Positions 27,085 through 42,116 are shown, counted from the stretch's first letter. The stretch is DNA of 64,000 bases from Platycnemis pennipes (GCA_933228895.1 OW121854.1:13147131-13211130); one strand, 5' to 3'. The notes: generated by a model not told the origin, from the letters alone. Numbers and translations are program-made.

Positions 27085-29312
27085 TTGAACAAATACGTGT
27101 GATGTTAATGAAAAAAGTTGGAAATCATAAAATGAAAGGTGCAAAGTTAACAACACAAACATTGTTCTGAAATTATCTGCGCTCGTATTTTCCTGAAATA
27201 ATTTTTAAAAAACATTGGATCATTCCAAAATTGAACAAATACGACTAATAGTAATGAAAAAAATTGGAAATCATAAAATGAAAGGTGCAAAGGTAAGAAC
27301 ACTAACATTGTTCTGAAATTATTTGCGCTACTATTTTCCTGAAATAATTCTTATAAAACATTGGATAAGACCAAATTTGAACAAATACGTGTGATGTTAA
27401 TGAAAAAAATTGGAAATCATAAAATAAAAGGTGCAAAGTTAGGAACACAAACATTGTTTTGAAATTATCTGCGCTCGTATTTTCCTGAAATAATTCTTAA
27501 AAACATTGGATCACACCAAAATTGAACTTATACGAGAGATGGTAATGAAAAAAATTGGAAATAAAAAAATAATGGGTGCCAAGTTAAGAACACAAACATT
27601 GTTCTGAAATTATCTGCGCTCGTATTTTCCTTTAATAATTATTAAAAAACATTGGATCAAACCAAAATTGAACAAATACGAGTGATGTTAATGAAAAAAA
27701 TTGGAAATGAAAAAATAATGGGTGCCAAGTTAAGAACACAAAAATTGTTCTGAAATTATCTGCGCTACTATTTTCCTGAAATAATTCATAAAAAACATTG
27801 GATAAGACCAAATTTGAACAAATACGTGTGATGTTAATGAAAAAAATTGGAAATCATAAAGTGAAAGGTGCAAAGTTAAGAACACAAACATTGTTCTGAA
27901 ATTATCTGCGCTCGTATTTTCCTGAAATAATTCTTAAAAAACATTGGATCACACCAAAATTGAACTTATACGAGTGATGGTAATGAAAAAAATTGGAAAT
28001 AAAAAAATAATGGGTGCCAAGTTAAGAACACAAAAATTGTTCTGCAATTATCTGCGCTACTATTTTCCTGAAATAATTCTTAAAAAACATTGGATAAGAC
28101 CAAATTTGAACAAATACGTGTGATGTTAATGAAAAAAATTGGAAATCATAAAATGAAAGGTGCAAAGTTAAGAACACAAACATTGTTCTGAAATTATCTT
28201 CGCTCGTATTTTCCTTTAATAATTATTAAAAAACATTGGATCAAACAAAAATTGAACAAATACGAGTGATGTTAATGAAAAAAATTGGAAATGAAAAAAT
28301 AATGGGTGCCAAGATAAGAACACAAAAATTGTTCTGAAATTATTTGCGCTACTATTTTCCTGAAATAATTCTTAACAAACATTGGATAAGACCAAATTTG
28401 AACAAATACGTGTGATTTTTATTAAAAAAAATTGTAAATCATAAAATGAAAGGTGCAAAGTTAAGAACACAAAAATTGTTCTGAAATTATTTGCGCTACT
28501 ATTTTCCTGACATAATTCTTAAAAAACATTGGATAAGACCAAATTTGAACCAATACGAGTGATGGTAATGAAAAAAATTGGAAATAAAAAAATAATGGGT
28601 GCCAAATTAAGAACACAAAAATTGTTCTGAAATTATTTGCGCTACTATTTTCCTGAAATAATTCCTAAAAACAATGGATAAGACCAAATTTGAACAAATA
28701 CGTGTGACGTTAATGAAAAATTTTGGAAATCATAAAATGAAAGGTGCAAAGTTAAGAACTCAAACATTGTTCTGAAATTATCTGCGCTCGTATTTTCCTG
28801 AAATAATTCATAAAAAACATTGGATAACACCAAATTTGAACAAACACGTGTGAAGTTTATGAAAAAAATTGGAAATCATAAAATGAAAGGTGCAAAGTTA
28901 AGAACACAAACATTGTTCTGAAATGATCTGCGCTCGTATTTTCCTGAAATAATTCATAAAAAACATTGGATTACACTAAAATTGAACAGATACGAGTGAT
29001 GGTAATGAAAAAAATTGGAATTAAAAAAATAATGGGTGCCAATTTAAGAACACAAAAATTGTTCTGAAATTATTTGTGCTACTATTTTCCTGAAATAATT
29101 CTTAACAAACATTGGATAACACAAAATTTGAACAAATACGAGTGATGGTAATGAAAAAAATTGGAAATAAAAAATATTGGGTGCCAAGTTAAGAACACAA
29201 AAATTGTTCCGAATATTTTTGCGCTACTACTTACTGAAATAATTCATTAAAAACATTGGATCACCCCAAAATTGAACAAATACGAGTGATGGTAATGAAA
29301 AAAATTGGAAAT
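27084..29312. repeat. Source block for nested 17- and 31-monomer duplications
   Basis: The block starts with the gaaaaaagttgg / gttaacaacac / acgactaatag monomers. 27084-28124 recurs at 29563-30603 (offset 2479, 17 monomers). The whole block recurs at about 31604-33832 (offset 4520, 31 monomers). It contains a private-looking gaaaaattttgg at 28715-28726, copied to 33235-33246, and a ttccgaat variant of the marker monomer at 29207. Confidence 0.82.
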
Positions 29313-30603
29313 CATAAAATGAAAGGTGCAAAGTTAAGAACACAAAAATTGTTCTGAAATTATTTGCGCTACTATTTTCCTGAAATAATTCTTAAAAAAC
29401 ATTGGATAAGACCAAATTTGAACAAATACGAGTGATGGTAATGAAAAAAATTGGAAATAAAAAAGTAATGGGTGCCAAGTTAAGAACACAAAAATTGTTC
29501 TGAAATTATCTGCGCTACTATTTTCCTGAAATAATTCTTAAAAAACATTGGATAAGACCAAAATTGAACAAATACGTGTGATGTTAATGAAAAAAGTTGG
29601 AAATCATAAAATGAAAGGTGCAAAGTTAACAACACAAACATTGTTCTGAAATTATCTGCGCTCGTATTTTCCTGAAATAATTTTTAAAAAACATTGGATC
29701 ATTCCAAAATTGAACAAATACGACTAATAGTAATGAAAAAAATTGGAAATCATAAAATGAAAGGTGCAAAGGTAAGAACACTAACATTGTTCTGAAATTA
29801 TTTGCGCTACTATTTTCCTGAAATAATTCTTATAAAACATTGGATAAGACCAAATTTGAACAAATACGTGTGATGTTAATGAAAAAAATTGGAAATCATA
29901 AAATAAAAGGTGCAAAGTTAGGAACACAAACATTGTTTTGAAATTATCTGCGCTCGTATTTTCCTGAAATAATTCTTAAAAACATTGGATCACACCAAAA
30001 TTGAACTTATACGAGAGATGGTAATGAAAAAAATTGGAAATAAAAAAATAATGGGTGCCAAGTTAAGAACACAAACATTGTTCTGAAATTATCTGCGCTC
30101 GTATTTTCCTTTAATAATTATTAAAAAACATTGGATCAAACCAAAATTGAACAAATACGAGTGATGTTAATGAAAAAAATTGGAAATGAAAAAATAATGG
30201 GTGCCAAGTTAAGAACACAAAAATTGTTCTGAAATTATCTGCGCTACTATTTTCCTGAAATAATTCATAAAAAACATTGGATAAGACCAAATTTGAACAA
30301 ATACGTGTGATGTTAATGAAAAAAATTGGAAATCATAAAGTGAAAGGTGCAAAGTTAAGAACACAAACATTGTTCTGAAATTATCTGCGCTCGTATTTTC
30401 CTGAAATAATTCTTAAAAAACATTGGATCACACCAAAATTGAACTTATACGAGTGATGGTAATGAAAAAAATTGGAAATAAAAAAATAATGGGTGCCAAG
30501 TTAAGAACACAAAAATTGTTCTGCAATTATCTGCGCTACTATTTTCCTGAAATAATTCTTAAAAAACATTGGATAAGACCAAATTTGAACAAATACGTGT
30601 GAA
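29312..30603. repeat. 17-monomer-offset copy of 27.1-28.1 kb
   Basis: After a short run beginning with the gtaatgggtgccaag monomer (29474), the sequence follows 27084-28124 at offset 2479. It includes gcaaaggtaag at 29766, matching 27287, and aattcttataaaac at 29826. It leaves that match at 30603, where gtgtgaag replaces gtgtgatg. Confidence 0.82.
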
Positions 30604-31454
30604 GTTAATGAAAAAAATTGAAATCATAAAATGAAAGGTGCAAAGTTAAGAACACAAACATTGTACTGAAATGATCTGCGCTCGTATCTTCCTGAAATAA
30701 TTCATAAAAAACATTGGATCACACCAAAATTGAACAAATACCAGTGATGGTAATGAAAAAAATTGGAAATAAAAAAATAATGGGTGCCAAGTTAAGAACA
30801 CAAACATTGTTCTGAAATTATTTGCGCTCGTATTTTCCTGAAAAAATTCATAAAAAAACATTGGATCACACCAAAATTGAACAAATACGAGTGATGGTAA
30901 TGAAAAAAATTGGAAATCATAATATGAAATTGCAAAGTTAAGAACACAAACATTGTTCTGAAATTATCTGAGCTCGTATTTTCCTGAAATAATTCATAAA
31001 AAACATTGGATCACACCAAAATTGAACAAATACGAGTGATGGTAATGAAAGAATTGGAAATAAAAAAATAATGGGTGCCAAATTAAGAACACAAAAATTG
31101 TTCTGAAATTATTTGCGCTACTATTTTCCTGAAATAATTCTTAAAAAACATTGGATAAGACCAAATTTGAACAAATACGTGTGATGTTAATGAAAAAAAT
31201 TGGAAATCACAAAATGAAAGGTGCAAAGTTAAGAACTCAAACATTGTTCTGAAATTATCTGCGCTCGTATTTTCCTGAAATAATTCATAAAAAACATTGG
31301 ATAACACCAAATTTGAACAAATACGTGTGATGTTAATGAAAAAAATTGGAAATCATAAAATGAAAGGTGCAAAGTTAAGAACACAAAAATTGTTCTGAAA
31401 TTATTTGCGCTACTATTTTCCTGAAATAATTCTTAAAAAACATTGGATAAGACC
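30580..31454. repeat. 30-monomer-offset copy of 26.2-27.1 kb
   Basis: This segment matches 26206-27080 at offset 4374, including attgtactg, ctcgtatcttcc, taccagtgatgg, the short aatatgaaattgc junction and gaaagaattgg. It ends at about 31454, where the match shifts to offset 2041 (14 monomers). It is thus a third copy of the 20.5-21.4 kb series. Confidence 0.82.
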
Positions 31455-33832
31455 AAATTTGAACAAATACGAGTGATGGTAATGAAAAAAATTGGAAATA
31501 AAAAAGTAATGGGTGCAAAGTTAAGAACACAAAAATTGTTCTGAAATTATCTGCGCTACTATTTTCCTGAAATAATTCTTAAAAAACATTGGATAAGACC
31601 AAAATTGAACAAATACGTGTGATGTTAATGAAAAAAGTTGGAAATCATAAAATGAAAGGTGCAAAGTTAACAACACAAACATTGTTCTGAAATTATCTGC
31701 GCTCGTATTTTCCTGAAATAATTTTTAAAAAACATTGGATCATTCCAAAATTGAACAAATACGACTAATAGTAATGAAAAAAATTGGAAATCATAAAATG
31801 AAAGGTGCAAAGGTAAGAACACTAACATTGTTCTGAAATTATTTGCGCTACTATTTTCCTGAAATAATTCTTATAAAACATTGGATAAGACCAAATTTGA
31901 ACAAATACGTGTGATGTTAATGAAAAAAATTGGAAATCATAAAATAAAAGGTGCAAAGTTAGGAACACAAACATTGTTTTGAAATTATCTGCGCTCGTAT
32001 TTTCCTGAAATAATTCTTAAAAACATTGGATCACACCAAAATTGAACTTATACGAGAGATGGTAATGAAAAAAATTGGAAATAAAAAAATAATGGGTGCC
32101 AAGTTAAGAACACAAACATTGTTCTGAAATTATCTGCGCTCGTATTTTCCTTTAATAATTATTAAAAAACATTGGATCAAACCAAAATTGAACAAATACG
32201 AGTGATGTTAATGAAAAAAATTGGAAATGAAAAAATAATGGGTGCCAAGTTAAGAACACAAAAATTGTTCTGAAATTATCTGCGCTACTATTTTCCTGAA
32301 ATAATTCATAAAAAACATTGGATAAGACCAAATTTGAACAAATACGTGTGATGTTAATGAAAAAAATTGGAAATCATAAAGTGAAAGGTGCAAAGTTAAG
32401 AACACAAACATTGTTCTGAAATTATCTGCGCTCGTATTTTCCTGAAATAATTCTTAAAAAACATTGGATCACACCAAAATTGAACTTATACGAGTGATGG
32501 TAATGAAAAAAATTGGAAATAAAAAAATAATGGGTGCCAAGTTAAGAACACAAAAATTGTTCTGCAATTATCTGCGCTACTATTTTCCTGAAATAATTCT
32601 TAAAAAACATTGGATAAGACCAAATTTGAACAAATACGTGTGATGTTAATGAAAAAAATTGGAAATCATAAAATGAAAGGTGCAAAGTTAAGAACACAAA
32701 CATTGTTCTGAAATTATCTGCGCTCGTATTTTCCTTTAATAATTATTAAAAAACATTGGATCAAACAAAAATTGAACAAATACGAGTGATGTTAATGAAA
32801 AAAATTGGAAATGAAAAAATAATGGGTGCCAAGATAAGAACACAAAAATTGTTCTGAAATTATTTGCGCTACTATTTTCCTGAAATAATTCTTAACAAAC
32901 ATTGGATAAGACCAAATTTGAACAAATACGTGTGATTTTTATAAAAAAAAATTGTAAATCATAAAATGAAAGGTGCAAAGTTAAGAACACAAAAATTGTT
33001 CTGAAATTATTTGCGCTACTATTTTCCTGACATAATTCTTAAAAAACATTGGATAAGACCAAATTTGAACCAATACGAGTGATGGTAATGAAAAAAATTG
33101 GAAATAAAAAAATAATGGGTGCCAAATTAAGAACACAAAAATTGTTCTGAAATTATTTGCGCTACTATTTTCCTGAAATAATTCCTAAAAACAATGGATA
33201 AGACCAAATTTGAACAAATACGTGTGACGTTAATGAAAAATTTTGGAAATCATAAAATGAAAGGTGCAAAGTTAAGAACTCAAACATTGTTCTGAAATTA
33301 TCTGCGCTCGTATTTTCCTGAAATAATTCATAAAAAACATTGGATAACACCAAATTTGAACAAACACGTGTGAAGTTTATGAAAAAAATTGGAAATCATA
33401 AAATGAAAGGTGCAAAGTTAAGAACACAAACATTGTTCTGAAATGATCTGCGCTCGTATTTTCCTGAAATAATTCATAAAAAACATTGGATTACACTAAA
33501 ATTGAACAGATACGAGTGATGGTAATGAAAAAAATTGGAATTAAAAAAATAATGGGTGCCAATTTAAGAACACAAAAATTGTTCTGAAATTATTTGTGCT
33601 ACTATTTTCCTGAAATAATTCTTAACAAACATTGGATAACACAAAATTTGAACAAATACGAGTGATGGTAATGAAAAAAATTGGAAATAAAAAATAATGG
33701 GTGCCAAGTTAAGAACACAAAAATTGTTCCGAAAATTTTTGCGCTACTACTTACTGAAATAATTCATTAAAAACATTGGATCACCCCAAAATTGAACAAA
33801 TACGAGTGATGGTAATGAAAAAAATTGGAAAT
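31454..33832. repeat. 14/31-monomer-offset copy of 27.1-29.3 kb
   Basis: The left part follows 29404-30603 at offset 2041 and the right part follows 28101-29312 at offset 4520; the two series agree because the middle block was itself a copy. One marker reads gtaatgggtgcaaag at 31515 where its source has gtgccaag. The block ends near 33832, where it switches to the 4.5/10.2/22.6 kb series. Confidence 0.8.
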
Positions 33833-36800
33833 AAAAAAATAATGGGTGCCAAATTAAGAACACAAAAATTGTTCTAAAATTATTATCGCTACTATTTTCC
33901 TGAAATAATTCCTAAAAAACATTGGATAAGACCAAATTTGAACAAATACGTGTGATGTTAATGAAAAAAATTGGAAATCATAAAATGAAAGGTGCAAAGT
34001 TAAGAACTCAAACATTGTTCTGAAATTTTCTGCGCTCGTATTTTCCTGAAATAATTCATAAAAAACATTGGATAACACCAAATTTGAACAAATACGTGTG
34101 ATGTTAATGAAAAAAATTGGAAATCATAAAATGAAAGGTGCAAAGTTAAGAACACAAACATTGTTCTGAAATGATCTGCGCTCGTATTTTCCTGAAATAA
34201 TTCATAAAAAACATTGGATTACACTAAAATTGAACAGATACGAGTGATGGTAATGAAAAAAATTGGAATTAAAAAAATAATGGGTGCCAATTTAAGAACA
34301 CAAAAATTGTTCTGAAATTATTTGTGCTACTATTTTCCTGAAATAATTCTTAACAAACATTGGATAAGACCAAATTTGAACAAATACGTGTGATGTTAAT
34401 GAAAAAAATTGGAAATCATAAAATGAAAGGTGCAAAGTTAAGAACACAAACATTGTTCTGAAATTATCTGAGCTCGTATTTTCCTGAAATAGTTCTTAAA
34501 AAACATTGGATCACACCAAAATTGAACAAATACGAGTGATGGTAATGAAAAAAATTGGAAATAAAAAAATAATGGGTGCCAAGTTAAGAACACAAACATT
34601 GTTCTGAAATTATCTGCGCTCGTATTTTCCTGAAAAAATTCATAAAAAAACATTAGATCACACCAAACTTGAACAAATACAAGAGATGGTAATGAAAAAA
34701 ATTGGAAATCATAAAATGAAAGGTGCAATGTTAAGAACACAAACATTGTTCTGAAATTATCTGAGCTGGTATTTTCCTGAAATAATTCATAAAAAACATT
34801 GGATCACACCAAAATTGAACAAATACGAGTGATGGTAATGAAAAAAATTGGAAATCATAAAATGAAAGGTGCAAAGTTAAGAACACAAAAATTGTTCTGA
34901 AATTATCTGCGCTACTATTTTCCTGAAATAATTCTTAAAAAACATTGGATAAGACCAAATTTGAACAAATACGAGTGATGGTAATGAAAAAAATTGGAAA
35001 TAAAAAAATAATGGGTGCCACGTTAAGAACACAAAAATTGTTCTGAAATTATCTGCGCTACTATTTTCCTGAAATAATTCTTAAAAAACATTGAATAAGA
35101 CCAAAATTGAACAAATACGTGTGAAGTTAATGAAAAAAATTGGAAATCATAAAATGAAAGGTGCAAAGTTAAGAATACAAACATTGTTCTGAAATTATTT
35201 GCGCTTGTATTTTCCTGAAATAATTATTAAAAAACATTGGTTCACACCAAAATTGAACAAATACGAGTGATGTTAATGAAAAAAATTGGAAATAAAGAAA
35301 TAATGGGTGCCAAGATAAGAACACAAAAATTGTTCTGAAATTATCTGCGCTACTATTTTTCTGAAATAATTCTTAACAAACATTGGATAAGACCAAATTT
35401 GAACAAATACGTGTGATTTTAATAAAAAAAATTGGAAATCATAAAATGAAAGGTGCAAAGTTAAGAACACAAAAATTGTTCTGAAATTATTTGCGCTACT
35501 ATTTTCCTGAAATAATTCTTAAAAAACATTGGATAAGACCAAATTTGAACCAATACGTGTGATGTTAATGAAAAAAATTGGAAATCATAAAAAATGAAAG
35601 GTGCAAAGTTAAGACCACAAACATTGTTCTGAAATTATCAGCGCTCGTATTTTCCTGAAATAATTCATAAAAAACATTGGATCACACCAAAATTGAACAA
35701 ATACGAGTGATGGTAATGAAAAAAATTGGAAATAAAAAAATAATGGGTGCCAAATTAAGAACACAAAAATTGTTCTGAAATTATTTGCGCTACTATTTTC
35801 CCGAAATAATTCCTAAAAAACATTGGATAAGACCAAATTTGAACAAATACGTGTGATGTTAATGAAAAAAATTGGAAATCATAAAATGAAAGGTGCAAAG
35901 TTAAGAACTCAAACATTGTTCTGAAATTATTTGCGCTACTATTTTCCTGAAATAATTCATAAAAAAAATTGGATTACACTAAAATTGGACAGATACGAGT
36001 GATGGTAATGAAAAAAATTGGAATTAAAAAAATAATGGGTGCCAATTTAAGAACACAAAAATTGTTCTGAAATTATTTGTGCTACTATTTTCCTGAAATA
36101 ATTCTTAACAAACATTGGATAAGACCAAATTTGAACAAATACGTGTGATGTTAATGAAAAAAATTGAAAATCATAAAATGAAAGGTGCAAATTTAAGAAC
36201 ACAAACATTGTTCTGAAATTATCTGCGCTCGTATTTTCCTGAAATAATTTTTAAAAAACATTGGATCATTCCAAAATTGAACAAATACGACTAATGGTAA
36301 TGAAAAAAATTGGAAATCATAAAATGAAAGGTGCAAAGGTAAGAACACTAACATTGTTCTGAAATTATTTGCGCTACTATTTTCCTGAAATAATTCTTAA
36401 AAAACATTGGATAAGACCAAATTTGAACAAATACGTGTGATGTTAATGAAAAAAATTGGAAATCATAAAATAAAAGGTGCAAAGTTAGGAACACAAACAT
36501 TGTTTTGAAATTATCTGCGCTCGTATTTTCCTGAAATAATTCTTAAAAACATTGGATCACACCAAAATTGAACAAATACGAGAGATGGTAATGAAAAAAA
36601 TTGGAAATAAAAAAATAATGGGTGCCAATTTAAGAACACAAAAATTGTTCTGAAATTATTTGCGCTACTATTTTCCTGAAATAATTCTTAAAAAACAATG
36701 GATAAGACCAAATTTGAACAAATACGAGTGATGGTAATGAAAAAAATTGGAAATAAAAAATAATGGGTGCCAAGTTAAGAACACAAAAATTGTTCTGAAA

Positions 36801-37330
36801 TTATCTGCGCTACTATTTTCCTGAAATAATTCATAAAAAACATTGGATAAGACCAAATTTGAACAAATACGTGTGATGTTAATGAAAAAAATTGGAAATC
36901 ATAAAGTGAAAGGTGCAAAGTTAAGAACACAAACATTGTTCTGAAATTATCTGCGCTCGTATTTTCCTGAAATAATTCTTAAAAAACATTGGATCACACC
37001 AAAATTGAACTTATACGAGTGATGGTAATGAAGAAAATTGGAAATAAAAAAATAATGGGTGCCAAGTTAAGAACACAAAAATTGTTCTGCAATTATCTGC
37101 GCTACTATTTTCCTGAAATAATTCTTAAAAAACATTGGATAAGACCAAATTTGAACAAATACGTGTGATGGTAATGAAAAAAATTGGAAAAAAAAATAAT
37201 GGGTGCCAAGTTAAGAACTCAAAAATTGTTCTGAATTTATCTGTGCTACTATTTTCCTGAAATAATTCTTAAAAAACATTGGATAAGACCAAATTTGAAC
37301 AAATACGTGTGATGTTAATGAAAAAAATTG
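33832..37330. repeat. Fullest version of the main higher-order unit
   Basis: The left end matches 22602 onward at offset 11230. Unlike the 9.6-25.8 kb copies, this block keeps the two monomers with cattgaataag / gaatacaaac (as at 5.75-6.04 kb). It also has the two monomers with ggacagatacgag (near 35990) that the 3.9-7.7 kb copy lacks. It therefore looks closest to a complete ancestral order. Private changes include gttctaaaattattatcgc at about 33871 and gaaattttctgcgc at 34022. Confidence 0.78.
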
Positions 37331-37977
37331 GAAATCATAAAATGAAAGGTGCAAAGTTAAGAACACAAACATTGTTCTGAAATTATCTGCGCTCGTATTT
37401 TCCTTTAATAATTATTAATAAACATTGGATCAAACCAAAATTGAACAAATACGAGTGATGTTAATGAAAAAAATTGGAAATGAAAAAATAATGGGTGCCA
37501 AGATAAGAACACAAAAATTGTTCTGAAATTATTTGCGCTACTATTTTCCTGAAATAATTCTTAACAAACATTGGATAAGACCAAATTTGAACAAATACGT
37601 GTGATTTTTATAAAAAAAAATTGGAAATCATAAAAAGAAAGGTGCAAAGTTAAGAACACAAAAATTGTTCTGAAATTATTTGCGCTACTATTTTCCTGAC
37701 ATAATTCTTAAAAAACATTGGATAAGACCAAATTTGAACCAATACGAGTGATGTTAATGAAAAAAATAAGAAATCATAAAATGAAAGGTGCAAAGTTAAG
37801 AACACAAACATTGTTCTGAAATTATCTGCGCTCGTATTTTCCTGAAATAATTCATAAAAAACATTGGATCACCCCAAAATTGAACAAATACGAGTGATGG
37901 TAATGAAAAAAATTGGAAATAAAAAAATAATGGGTGCCAAATTAAGAACACAAAAATTGTTCTGAAATTATTTGCGC
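35127..37977. repeat. 28-monomer duplication, source copy
   Basis: This 2.85-kb stretch is repeated at 39210-42060 at offset 4083. Shared rare variants include ggttcacacc (35240 and 39323), ctatttttctgaaat, cataaaaaatgaaagg, gaagaaaattgg and aaaaaataagaaatcat (37764 and 41847). Confidence 0.85.
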
Positions 37978-39257
37978 TACTATTTTCCTGAAATAATTCC
38001 TAAAAACAATGGATAAGACCAAATTTGAACAAATACGTGTGACGTTAATGAAAAAAATTGGAAATCATAAAATGAAAGGTGCAAAGTTAAGAACTCAAAC
38101 ATTGTTCTGAAATTATCTGCGCTCGTATTTTCCTGAAATAATTCATAAAAAACATTGGATTACACTAAAATTGAACAGATACGAGTGATTGTAATGAAAA
38201 AAATTGGAATTAAAAAAATAATGGGTGCCAAGATAACAACACAAAAATTGTTCTGAAATTATTTGCGCTACTATTTTCCTGAAATAATTCTTAAAAAACA
38301 TTGATAAGACAAAATTTAAACAAATTCGTGTAATGTTAATGAAAAAAATTGGAAATCATAAAATGAAAGGTGCAAAGTTAAGAACATAAACACTGTTCTG
38401 AAATTATTTTCTTTCGTATTTTCCTGATATAATTCTTAAAAAACATTGGATCACACCAAAATTGAACAAATACGAGTGATGGTAATGAAAAAAATTGGAA
38501 ATAAAAAATAATGGGTGCCAAGTTAAGAACACAAAAATTGTTCCGAAAATATTTGCGCTACTACTTACTGAAATAATTCATTAAAAACATTAGATCACCC
38601 CAAAATTGAACAAATACGAGTGATGGTAATGAAAAAAATTGGAAATAAAAAAATAATGGGTGCCAAATTAAGAACACAAAAATTGTTCTGAAATTATTTT
38701 CGCTACTATTTTACTGAAATAATTCCTAAAAAACATTGGATAAGACCAAATTTGAACAAATACGTGTGATGTTAATGAAAAAAATTGGAAATCATAAAAT
38801 GAAAGGTGCAAAGTTAAGAACTCAAACATTGTTCTGAAATTATCTGCGCTCGTATTTTCCTGAAATAATTCATAAAAAACATTGGATAACACCAAATTTG
38901 AACAAATACGTGTGATGTTAAGGAAAAAAATTGGAAATCATAAAATGAAAGGTGCAAAGTTAAGAACACAAACATTGTTCTGAAATGATCTGCGCTCGTA
39001 TTTTCCGGAAATAATTCATAAAAAACATTGGATTACACTAAAATTGAAAAGATACGAGTGATGGTAATGAAAAAAATTGGAATTAAAAAAATAATGGGTG
39101 CCAAATTAAGAACACAAAAATTGTTCTGAAATTATTTGTGCTACTATTTTCCTGAAATAATTCTTAACATACATTGGATAAGACCAAATTTGAACAAATA
39201 CGTGTGATGTTAATGAAAAAAATTGGAAATCATAAAATGAAAGGTGCAAAGTTAAGA
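37977..39257. repeat. 40-monomer-offset source segment (recurs at 43808-45088)
   Basis: The segment contains a one-base-short monomer, acattgataagacaaaattt at about 38302, the unusual ttttctttcgtat at 38407, the ttccgaaaat marker at 38541, and gttaaggaaaa at 38918. All recur at offset 5831, which equals 4083 + 1748. This shows two successive insertions between source and copy. Confidence 0.85.
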
Positions 39258-42060
39258 ATACAAACATTGTTCTGAAATTATTTGCGCTCGTATTTTCCTG
39301 AAATAATTATTAAAAAACATTGGTTCACACCAAAATTGAACAAATACGAGTGATGTTAATGAAAAAAATTGGAAATAAAGAAATAATGGGTGCCAAGATA
39401 AGAACACAAAAATTGTTCTGAAATTATCTGCGCTACTATTTTTCTGAAATAATTCTTAACAAACATTGGATAAGACCAAATTTGAACAAATACGTGTGAT
39501 TTTAATAAAAAAAATTGGAAATCATAAAATGAAAGGTGCAAAGTTAAGAACACAAAAATTGTTCTGAAATTATTTGCGCTACTATTTTCCTGAAATAATT
39601 CTTAAAAAACATTGGATAAGACCAAATTTGAACCAATACGTGTGATGTTAATGAAAAAAATTGGAAATCATAAAAAATGAAAGGTGCAAAGTTAAGACCA
39701 CAAACATTGTTCTGAAATTATCAGCGCTCGTATTTTCCTGAAATAATTCATAAAAAACATTGGATCACACCAAAATTGAACAAATACGAGTGATGGTAAT
39801 GAAAAAAATTGGAAATAAAAAAATAATGGGTGCCAAATTAAGAACACAAAAATTGTTCTGAAATTATTTGCGCTACTATTTTCCCGAAATAATTCCTAAA
39901 AAACATTGGATAAGACCAAATTTGAACAAATACGTGTGATGTTAATGAAAAAAATTGGAAATCATAAAATGAAAGGTGCAAAGTTAAGAACTCAAACATT
40001 GTTCTGAAATTATTTGCGCTACTATTTTCCTGAAATAATTCATAAAAAAAATTGGATTACACTAAAATTGGACAGATACGAGTGATGGTAATGAAAAAAA
40101 TTGGAATTAAAAAAATAATGGGTGCCAATTTAAGAACACAAAAATTGTTCTGAAATTATTTGTGCTACTATTTTCCTGAAATAATTCTTAACAAACATTG
40201 GATAAGACCAAATTTGAACAAATACGTGTGATGTTAATGAAAAAAATTGAAAATCATAAAATGAAAGGTGCAAATTTAAGAACACAAACATTGTTCTGAA
40301 ATTATCTGCGCTCGTATTTTCCTGAAATAATTTTTAAAAAACATTGGATCATTCCAAAATTGAACAAATACGACTAATGGTAATGAAAAAAATTGGAAAT
40401 CATAAAATGAAAGGTGCAAAGGTAAGAACACTAACATTGTTCTGAAATTATTTGCGCTACTATTTTCCTGAAATAATTCTTAAAAAACATTGGATAAGAC
40501 CAAATTTGAACAAATACGTGTGATGTTAATGAAAAAAATTGGAAATCATAAAATAAAAGGTGCAAAGTTAGGAACACAAACATTGTTTTGAAATTATCTG
40601 CGCTCGTATTTTCCTGAAATAATTCTTAAAAACATTGGATCACACCAAAATTGAACAAATACGAGAGATGGTAATGAAAAAAATTGGAAATAAAAAAATA
40701 ATGGGTGCCAATTTAAGAACACAAAAATTGTTCTGAAATTATTTGCGCTACTATTTTCCTGAAATAATTCTTAAAAAACAATGGATAAGACCAAATTTGA
40801 ACAAATACGAGTGATGGTAATGAAAAAAATTGGAAATAAAAAATAATGGGTGCCAAGTTAAGAACACAAAAATTGTTCTGAAATTATCTGCGCTACTATT
40901 TTCCTGAAATAATTCATAAAAAACATTGGATAAGACCAAATTTGAACAAATACGTGTGATGTTAATGAAAAAAATTGGAAATCATAAAGTGAAAGGTGCA
41001 AAGTTAAGAACACAAACATTGTTCTGAAATTATCTGCGCTCGTATTTTCCTGAAATAATTCTTAAAAAACATTGGATCACACCAAAATTGAACTTATACG
41101 AGTGATGGTAATGAAGAAAATTGGAAATAAAAAAATAATGGGTGCCAAGTTAAGAACACAAAAATTGTTCTGCAATTATCTGCGCTACTATTTTCCTGAA
41201 ATAATTCTTAAAAAACATTGGATAAGACCAAATTTGAACAAATACGTGTGATGGTAATGAAAAAAATTGGAAAAAAAATAATGGGTGCCAAGTTAAGAAC
41301 TCAAAAATTGTTCTGAATTTATCTGTGCTACTATTTTCCTGAAATAATTCTTAAAAAACATTGGATAAGACCAAATTTGAACAAATACGTGTGATGTTAA
41401 TGAAAAAAATTGGAAATCATAAAATGAAAGGTGCAAAGTTAAGAACACAAACATTGTTCTGAAATTATCTGCGCTCGTATTTTCCTTTAATAATTATTAA
41501 TAAACATTGGATCAAACCAAAATTGAACAAATACGAGTGATGTTAATGAAAAAAATTGGAAATGAAAAAATAATGGGTGCCAAGATAAGAACACAAAAAT
41601 TGTTCTGAAATTATTTGCGCTACTATTTTCCTGAAATAATTCTTAACAAACATTGGATAAGACCAAATTTGAACAAATACGTGTGATTTTTATAAAAAAA
41701 AATTGGAAATCATAAAAAGAAAGGTGCAAAGTTAAGAACACAAAAATTGTTCTGAAATTATTTGCGCTACTATTTTCCTGACATAATTCTTAAAAAACAT
41801 TGGATAAGACCAAATTTGAACCAATACGAGTGATGTTAATGAAAAAAATAAGAAATCATAAAATGAAAGGTGCAAAGTTAAGAACACAAACATTGTTCTG
41901 AAATTATCTGCGCTCGTATTTTCCTGAAATAATTCATAAAAAACATTGGATCACCCCAAAATTGAACAAATACGAGTGATGGTAATGAAAAAAATTGGAA
42001 ATAAAAAAATAATGGGTGCCAAATTAAGAACACAAAAATTGTTCTGAAATTATTTGCGCT
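39210..42060. repeat. 28-monomer duplication, copy
   Basis: This is a direct copy of 35127-37977. It ends within the monomer beginning at 42019, where tttgcgct continues as cgtattttccttt instead of actattttcctg. Differences from the source are few; I noted gtgtgaag/gtgtgatg at the left edge and a one-base shorter A-run near 41275. Confidence 0.84.
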
Positions 42061-42116
42061 CGTATTTTCCTTTAATAATTATTAATAAACATTGGATCAA
42101 ACCAATATTGAACAAA

